Under the pieces are notes generated by a model. That model was not told where the DNA came from. It ran no database searches and was given only the letters and a program-made list of their open reading frames with translations. The position numbers and the translations under genes are program-made. 25,429 bases of DNA from JAMCTM01 sp023473545 (lineage in GTDB: Bacteria; Patescibacteriota; Microgenomatia; Levybacterales; UBA12049), in the NCBI GenBank assembly GCA_023473545.1, contig JAMCXO010000005.1, positions 1 to 25,429 of the forward strand, read 5' to 3'. Of this stretch, positions 21,564-25,429 are shown piece after piece (position 1 is the stretch's first letter; each line of letters opens with the position of its first letter).

Positions 21564-22745
21564 CTATCTCGCGTTGACTATACCATAAGTGGGCAGAATT
21601 TCAAACCATATCTTTCCCCTATCAAATTTTACAGGAGAACCGTTTGTGTCAAAAAGAAGTGTCCTTGCTGTTCGGCCTGCCTTTTTCCAGTCTGCCGTAA
21701 TCTTTTTGCCGTCCCTAAAAACAAGGGCATCTCCCATTCCTTTTGTATTATACAGCAAATGTTCATTATTCATATATCCGTCATTGGCATGACTCTCCTT
21801 CATAAACAAGACTACGATATTTTTTGCGGAAAGCTGTTGATTGGTGTCCCGATCTATCTGGGGAACCCCTCCGTCTTCTCTTTTATATATATTCAATGCC
21901 CTGTCATATATCCAATCAACAGCATAATGTTCATAGTGTGGCCAGAACTCAATATGAATTTTTTGGATATTGCCTCTCTCAGCGAGGGGATCGTCGTTTT
22001 TAAAAGAATATTCCACAAAATTGGAATCCCATGAGGAACCGTTTTTGTCAACATTAGTCAATCCCCTAGACTTGGCCGCAAAATCCCATAATTTTGTTGT
22101 CGTGGAATACATGGTGTGTTCCGTGGCAACGGTGTGACCCTGCCTCGTATAATCTCTCCAGAAAGTAGGGAATCCGATCGAGAACTGATTTAAGTCGTTA
22201 TATCCTGTCCAGCCATACTCGGTAATTTGCGACAAAGCATCGGCCGGACCCGGAGCATTCGCCCCGCCCACATGGGTGTATAACGGATGCGAACCGTATT
22301 CGGAAATAAAATCCAAAAAGTATGTTCTTGCGGAGCGAATAGGTCCGATTATGCCCGCGTCCTGACAGTAAAAAACAGCCAAAAATCTGGTAATGCCGCC
22401 TTCGGCAACTGCTTCATAGATAACATCGGCAAAGCTCAGACCGGATTGCGGCCTGGCCTCTGACTGGTTTTCTATCATTACGCCCAACGGCCTGTGGGCC
22501 GCCCACCAATTCGCCTGATCTTTAGAGTAAAAAACTCCGTTTAACGGACACTGCTCTGTTTTAGGAGCGCCTTGAGGAAAAACCAGTCTATCCGACAGTG
22601 TTTTGGCGGAAGATACACTCAAAGGAGAGGCAACGCTTGTTTTTTGCTGGGCTTGACTCTTGGAAAATAAACGGTAGGAAATACCCGCTGACACCAAATA
22701 TAAAACTATTCCTAAAAATATAACTATAATCTTTTTTTTATCCAT
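21564..22745 (-). CDS. DUF3048-family membrane-anchored protein (YerB-like)
   Basis: A 393-residue protein with an N-terminal anchor (about 5-27, IIVIFLGIVLYLVSAGISY) and a serine/alanine-rich linker, so the main domain is outside the membrane. Motifs characteristic of DUF3048 are RPLGVMIENQSEARPQSGL (about 85-103), ADVIYEAVAEGGITRFLAVF (about 106-125), IGPIRSARTYFLD, and HVGGANAPGPADAL. The C-terminal half includes KNIVVLFMKE and the ending GKIWFEILP, also as in the family. The molecular function of DUF3048 is not established; Bacillus YerB belongs here. It is the second gene of the DUF4446-to-secF operon, with a 7-bp gap before it. No lipobox cysteine is seen after the anchor. Confidence 0.88.
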   Translation of the reverse strand: MDKKKIIVIFLGIVLYLVSAGISYRLFSKSQAQQKTSVASPLSVSSAKTLSDRLVFPQGAPKTEQCPLNGVFYSKDQANWWAAHRPLGVMIENQSEARPQSGLSFADVIYEAVAEGGITRFLAVFYCQDAGIIGPIRSARTYFLDFISEYGSHPLYTHVGGANAPGPADALSQITEYGWTGYNDLNQFSIGFPTFWRDYTRQGHTVATEHTMYSTTTKLWDFAAKSRGLTNVDKNGSSWDSNFVEYSFKNDDPLAERGNIQKIHIEFWPHYEHYAVDWIYDRALNIYKREDGGVPQIDRDTNQQLSAKNIVVLFMKESHANDGYMNNEHLLYNTKGMGDALVFRDGKKITADWKKAGRTARTLLFDTNGSPVKFDRGKIWFEILPTYGIVNAR

Positions 22746-22752
22746 ACAAATT

Positions 22753-23217
22753 CTATTCTAAATCCTTTGCTTCCTCCATGGCCTTTTTTTCTTCGCTTGA
22801 TAGCTGATGTTCGATCCCTTTACCTGAACGTACCTTTTTTGCGTACCATCTTGTTCCCAATCTTGAATAAAGTCCCGAAATAACAATCCCTGTGTCGTTT
22901 CCGTCCAGAAGCGCTAAAACAAAACTTTGGTCCCCGCCCGTATCTTTAAACGGATTAAAACGGAGGAGCCCTACCTTTTGTATATGCGAATGTCCCTGTT
23001 TTTCTATTGTATCACACCAGCTCTTTAAATAATCAATATCTTTTTGGGCGGTTCTTACCTCTTTCAATAAATCTTCCAGGATTGCGGCTAATGATCTCTT
23101 GGTTGTGCCGGAAACTAAACTGTTGTAATGGATATTAAGTTTTAAAAAAAATATAGTCAGTAAAACAAGCCACAGCGCCAAAACCGAAAGCGCCGCAAGC
23201 TCAGGATTTACTACCAT
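22753..23217 (-). CDS. DUF4446-family protein
   Basis: A 154-residue protein with one N-terminal membrane segment (about 7-27), a helical, probably coiled-coil stretch (about 38-75: SLAAILEDLLKEVRTAQKDID), and the conserved C-terminal core of DUF4446: KVGLLRFNPFKDTGGDQSF (about 81-99), VLALLDGNDTGIVISGLYSR, WYAKKVRSGKG, and the LSSEEKKAMEEA ending. Full length for the family. Function is unknown; in Firmicutes members are found near chromosome-partitioning genes (recollection). It opens the operon DUF4446-DUF3048-regulator-secD-secF and has a good promoter ending nine bases before its ATG, divergent from the 23278 gene. Confidence 0.88.
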   Translation of the reverse strand: MVVNPELAALSVLALWLVLLTIFFLKLNIHYNSLVSGTTKRSLAAILEDLLKEVRTAQKDIDYLKSWCDTIEKQGHSHIQKVGLLRFNPFKDTGGDQSFVLALLDGNDTGIVISGLYSRLGTRWYAKKVRSGKGIEHQLSSEEKKAMEEAKDLE

Positions 23218-23226
23218 AATAATGGT

Positions 23227-23255
23227 ATATTAGCCTCTTGACAGCTTGGTGTCAA
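23227..23255 (-). promoter_or_regulatory. Promoter of the DUF4446-secF operon
   Basis: Minus strand: perfect TTGACA (23255-23250), 17-bp spacer, TAATAT (23232-23227), nine bases before ATG 23217. The mRNA would have little or no leader. Confidence 0.75.
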
Positions 23256-23266
23256 TAGTGTAATCT
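23238..23266 (+). promoter_or_regulatory. Promoter of the 23278 gene, interlocked with the opposite one
   Basis: Perfect TTGACA (23238-23243), 17-bp spacer, TAATCT (23261-23266), eleven bases before ATG 23278. The two -35 boxes form an inverted repeat TTGACA-N6-TGTCAA (23238-23255), and each promoter lies mostly within the other. Confidence 0.7.
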
Positions 23267-23277
23267 TCCTATCATAC

Positions 23278-23571
23278 ATGGCTAGGCATAGAAAAACCCG
23301 TCAGGAAAAAATAATTTCGGATCTTCGCCGAAAGCTCCAAACTGCAAATCCAGCAGAAGATCCTAGCAAAAAATCTGAAATTAAGATTTCTCTGCGCAAC
23401 GCGGTTGCAAAAACAACCCCCTTCATAAACGCAAATGAGGGCTATAGCTATCTCTATTTAAAACACGATTTATTGAGAACCTCAGCCGTAACCTTAATTA
23501 TTTCTTTTTTGGACTTATTACTCTTTTTTACGCTAAAAAAACATATACTATTACCAACCATGGGATATTAA
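23278..23571 (+). CDS. Small unknown protein with C-terminal membrane segment
   Basis: A 97-residue protein I do not recognise. The first 50 residues are strongly basic and helical (ARHRKTRQEKIISDLRRKLQ), followed by a conserved-looking patch YLYLKHDLLRTS, and one hydrophobic segment near the end (about 68-88: SAVTLIISFLDLLLFFTLKK). The topology suggests a cytoplasmic basic domain attached to the membrane. It has its own promoter and precedes the DUF5679 gene by 21 bases, so the two are likely cotranscribed. The basic segment could contact nucleic acid or ribosome, but that is a guess. Confidence 0.75.
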   Translation: MARHRKTRQEKIISDLRRKLQTANPAEDPSKKSEIKISLRNAVAKTTPFINANEGYSYLYLKHDLLRTSAVTLIISFLDLLLFFTLKKHILLPTMGY

Positions 23572-23577
23572 AAGAAG

Positions 23578-23586
23578 GGAGGTGAT
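23578..23586 (+). promoter_or_regulatory. Perfect Shine-Dalgarno before DUF5679
   Basis: GGAGGTGAT (23578-23586) is complementary over nine bases to the usual 16S rRNA 3' end and sits six bases before ATG 23593. It is by far the longest ribosome site in the window and decides the start of this small gene. Confidence 0.9.
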
Positions 23587-23592
23587 AATAAA

Positions 23593-23736
23593 ATGGCAAC
23601 AATGTATTGCGTAAAATGCAGAGCAAAAAGAGACGATCCAAACGCTCAATCGGTTACAATGAAAAATGGCAAACCGGCGCTAAAAGGAAAATGTCCAAGT
23701 TGTGGAACCGGGATGTATAAGATCGGTAAGGCCTAG
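23593..23736 (+). CDS. DUF5679-family zinc-ribbon protein (47 residues)
   Basis: A 47-residue protein. Two CxxC pairs, CVKC (6-9) and CPSC (34-37), form a zinc ribbon. Between them lies the conserved stretch SVTMKNGKPALKGKCP, and the end reads GTGMYKIGKA. These features match the short DUF5679 family, common in CPR bacteria and related to zinc-ribbon topoisomerase/ribosomal-type fragments. The perfect Shine-Dalgarno implies high translation, fitting an abundant small protein, perhaps ribosome- or nucleic-acid-associated (inference). It is followed by two hairpins, the second a good terminator. Confidence 0.92.
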   Translation: MATMYCVKCRAKRDDPNAQSVTMKNGKPALKGKCPSCGTGMYKIGKA

Positions 23737-23751
23737 TTTTTCACAAAACCA

Positions 23752-23783
23752 TTCTTGAAGAATTCTAAATCTTTCTTCAAGAA
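23752..23783 (+). other. Inverted repeat downstream of DUF5679
   Basis: TTCTTGAAGAA (23752-23762) and TTCTTCAAGAA (23773-23783) are perfect complements, giving an 11-bp stem with a 10-base loop. No U-run follows, so alone it is not a terminator; it may stabilise the mRNA 3' end. Confidence 0.65.
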
Positions 23784-23790
23784 GCAAATA

Positions 23791-23820
23791 AAACCCCTCG
23801 CTTGACGAGGGGTTTGTTAT
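23791..23820. terminator. Bidirectional intrinsic terminator
   Basis: AAACCCCTCG (23791-23800) pairs with CGAGGGGTTT (23806-23815), loop CTTGA, followed by GTTATT. Read on the minus strand the stem is followed by TATTT, extending the T-run to TTTTATTT. It serves both the DUF5679 unit and the convergent glycosyltransferase gene, whose stop is at 23838. Confidence 0.88.
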
Positions 23821-23837
23821 TCAGCCGTTATTTTTAA

Positions 23838-25415
23838 TTATTTTTTATAATGGATAAGTTTGTAAACCTTAACCACCGAAACATTCCAAAAACCAATAAT
23901 CTGCGCCCGGCCGAATCCGGCAATCTCCCATAGAGAATTTCCCAAGGGATAACAAGGAATGCTCTCGCAGACAACCAGCAATTGACCGGTTACGGTCTTT
24001 CTTTTAGGATCCGCTATTGAATTTTGAATCGTGACCGGAGGATTTCCCCAAAGGGTAAAAAAGTAACGATAGGCAAAATCCGAATTACTGCTGGTTATCA
24101 GAGCAAAATTAAATGGTTTTCCCCCTGTTCTGTTAAGAATGAATCTTGATATAGTTTGCGACTGCAAAAGCTGCCGGTTGGGATAATAGGTAAAGGGCGC
24201 ATCCTTAAGATTAACCCATGCCAGAAATAGTAAAACTAGGACCAGCGGGACAAAAAGAAAGAATTTCATCCTTCGAAGGCTTCTTATTTTCAGCTGGGCA
24301 AAATTTAAAGCGCCGCCAACCATAAGAAAAGGCAAAGGAAACATAAACTCAAAATAATAATCATAAATCGGTTTTTTATAAAAACCAAAAAGCAGCACTC
24401 CTAAAAAAAGCCAGAGCGCCAAAAGGCTCATTTTTTTTAGAGAAAGACTATCTTCATAAAAGGCTCTTATAAGCTTATATATCAGAAATGAAACGCCTGC
24501 CAGGGCTAATAAAAGCGTGGCATAGCGCCAGAGAAAAATATCCGTATGCCGAGAAATCTCCCCGGGAGGCGGAAAATTGGTTAATAGTCTAGCAAACAAT
24601 CTAAAAAAGACTTCATAGACTGTTTGGAAAAAATTAGTGTTTGCGCCTGTGTTGCCGGAATGAAAAATAAAATTAAGAATACTTTTGGTATTTGGAAAAC
24701 CATGTCTAAATTCAAAGGCCAAAAAGGGAGACCAGCCAACAATAAATCCGGCCAAAAACAAACCGTAGCGCCTCATCAAATTGATAAAGGCAATTGAGGT
24801 TTTTTTATAATCCAGCCGGGTTATGATAAGAATATAAAAAGCAATTATTACGCCCAAGAAAACAGTTATGTAATGAAGCTGCATAAGTATACCGAATAAA
24901 AATCCGCAGAAAATAAACATCTTCCAGGATTTTGCTTTATAGAGAAGATAAAGACAAAGCAAAGAAAAAAAGGGCAAAAGATTAGGGTTCCAGGAAGACC
25001 TTGAATAATTAATTACCAAAGGCGATATGGCATAGAAAAAAGATGCGATAAGTCCCCCCCCGCCAAAAAAATCATTCCCCACTCTATAGACTAACCAGAC
25101 CGTCGCGATCCCAAATAAGGCTACCATTACCGCGGGCCCGACCGGACTATAGCCAAAAAGGAAAAGGAAGGGAGCCATAAAATAATAATAGATAGGACCT
25201 AAGAAAAAACCGCCTACCGAAGCTGTCGGGCCAAGCAGGGTCAGGTGACCGTGCAGGATCTTATAGACAACTAAAACATCCCTGCCTTCATCTCCCAGAA
25301 AAGTCATGTAATCGGCAATCCTGTAAAGTCTGAGGAAGGCCGCGAGAATCAGAATTAGAATAATTGCCCAATTTTTCCCTATCCAGTGTTTGATATTTGA
25401 TGTTTGAAGCGTCAT
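23838..25415 (-). CDS. PMT/GT39-like polytopic membrane glycosyltransferase
   Basis: A 525-residue integral membrane protein of the PMT_2/ArnT-like group, which transfers sugars from lipid-phosphate donors to proteins or lipids on the outer face of the membrane. The first extracytoplasmic loop carries GDEGRD (41-46), the acidic motif position that is DE in the PMT family and needed for catalysis. About ten to twelve hydrophobic segments follow, with loop sequences YSRSSWNPNL (about 133-142) and HYITVFLG typical of the group, and a soluble C-terminal part (about 410-525). The first codons (TLQTSNIKH) come from a 7-bp-periodic array, so the true start could be slightly downstream. An eight-C run at 25054-25061 (four Gly codons) does not break the frame. 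Substrates are unknown. Confidence 0.87.
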   Translation of the reverse strand: MTLQTSNIKHWIGKNWAIILILILAAFLRLYRIADYMTFLGDEGRDVLVVYKILHGHLTLLGPTASVGGFFLGPIYYYFMAPFLFLFGYSPVGPAVMVALFGIATVWLVYRVGNDFFGGGGLIASFFYAISPLVINYSRSSWNPNLLPFFSLLCLYLLYKAKSWKMFIFCGFLFGILMQLHYITVFLGVIIAFYILIITRLDYKKTSIAFINLMRRYGLFLAGFIVGWSPFLAFEFRHGFPNTKSILNFIFHSGNTGANTNFFQTVYEVFFRLFARLLTNFPPPGEISRHTDIFLWRYATLLLALAGVSFLIYKLIRAFYEDSLSLKKMSLLALWLFLGVLLFGFYKKPIYDYYFEFMFPLPFLMVGGALNFAQLKIRSLRRMKFFLFVPLVLVLLFLAWVNLKDAPFTYYPNRQLLQSQTISRFILNRTGGKPFNFALITSSNSDFAYRYFFTLWGNPPVTIQNSIADPKRKTVTGQLLVVCESIPCYPLGNSLWEIAGFGRAQIIGFWNVSVVKVYKLIHYKK

Positions 25416-25426
25416 TTCTGAGGTTT
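25385..25426. repeat. Heptamer-phased array at the start of the glycosyltransferase gene
   Basis: AGTGTTT, GATATTT, GATGTTT, GAAGCGT, CATTTCT, GAGGTTT (25385-25426), the first three being close variants. The start codon complement CAT is at 25413-25415 inside it, as in recJ. The last three units match only weakly. Confidence 0.6.
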
Positions 25427-25429
25427 TTT

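Noticed and set aside
25054..25061. Frameshift at the eight-C run in the glycosyltransferase gene
   Set aside because: The frame continues through it as glycine codons with normal flanking membrane segments.
1..25429. tRNA, rRNA, transposon, integrase or phage genes
   Set aside because: No matching motif or fold was seen on either strand; a covariance-model scan would be needed to exclude an unusual tRNA.

Overview
The window looks like a piece of a Candidate Phyla Radiation (Patescibacteria) chromosome, most likely Microgenomates. This is inferred from gene content and style, since no marker RNA gene is present. The evidence is: compact essential enzymes (a 412-residue glutamyl-tRNA synthetase and a 461-residue aspartyl-tRNA synthetase with no bacterial GAD insertion); the small families DUF5679, DUF4446 and DUF3048 beside split secD/secF; very short gene spacing; and few Shine-Dalgarno sites. 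TGA acts as a stop (ATGA overlap at 20982-20985), so the Gracilibacteria/SR1 recoding is not in use.

Layout, left to right. 1-191: start of a minus-strand heptad-repeat (coiled-coil) protein cut by the window edge. 368-4441: VIT1/CCC1-type metal transporter, LOG/SLOG Rossmann protein, and a P2A (Ca2+-type) P-type ATPase. 4444-6276 (minus): gltX followed by a PAP2-like membrane phosphatase gene broken by a one-base frameshift. 6315-7361: unknown membrane-anchored protein. 7336-9652 (minus): aspS and a D,D-carboxypeptidase. 9799-12069: a 756-residue NUDIX protein whose C-terminal part carries RelA/SpoT synthetase-like signatures. 12066-13778 (minus): recJ. 13805-16375: CCA-adding enzyme/poly(A) polymerase type gene and metK. 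16506-18677: ABC ATPase, ABC-2 permease and YqeY-like protein, behind a strong promoter and a long structured leader. 18681-23217 (minus): operon of DUF4446, DUF3048, winged-helix/NTase-like regulator, secD and secF. 23278-23736: small membrane protein and DUF5679 zinc ribbon. 23838-25415 (minus): PMT/GT39-like membrane glycosyltransferase.

Three things deserve attention. (1) The NUDIX plus RelA/SpoT-like fusion is an unusual candidate nucleotide-signalling enzyme. (2) Short arrays with strict 7-bp periodicity are scattered inside recJ (seven sites), gltX, a pcnB/cca-type gene and the start of the glycosyltransferase gene. They are read through in frame, fall at predicted loops or termini, and in recJ one even supplies the start codon. 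(3) Most transcription units begin at a sigma70-like promoter whose -10 box ends only about 6-9 bp before the ATG, which predicts leaderless mRNAs. Divergent pairs interlock their -35 and -10 boxes on opposite strands. The exceptions stand out: the ABC operon has a 115-nt leader with a 9-codon ORF and mutually exclusive pairings around the ribosome site, the NUDIX gene has an 11-bp hairpin at the predicted 5' end, and DUF5679 has a perfect Shine-Dalgarno.

No tRNA, rRNA, CRISPR, transposase, integrase or phage gene was seen. Every assignment was made by reading motifs by eye, without a database search.
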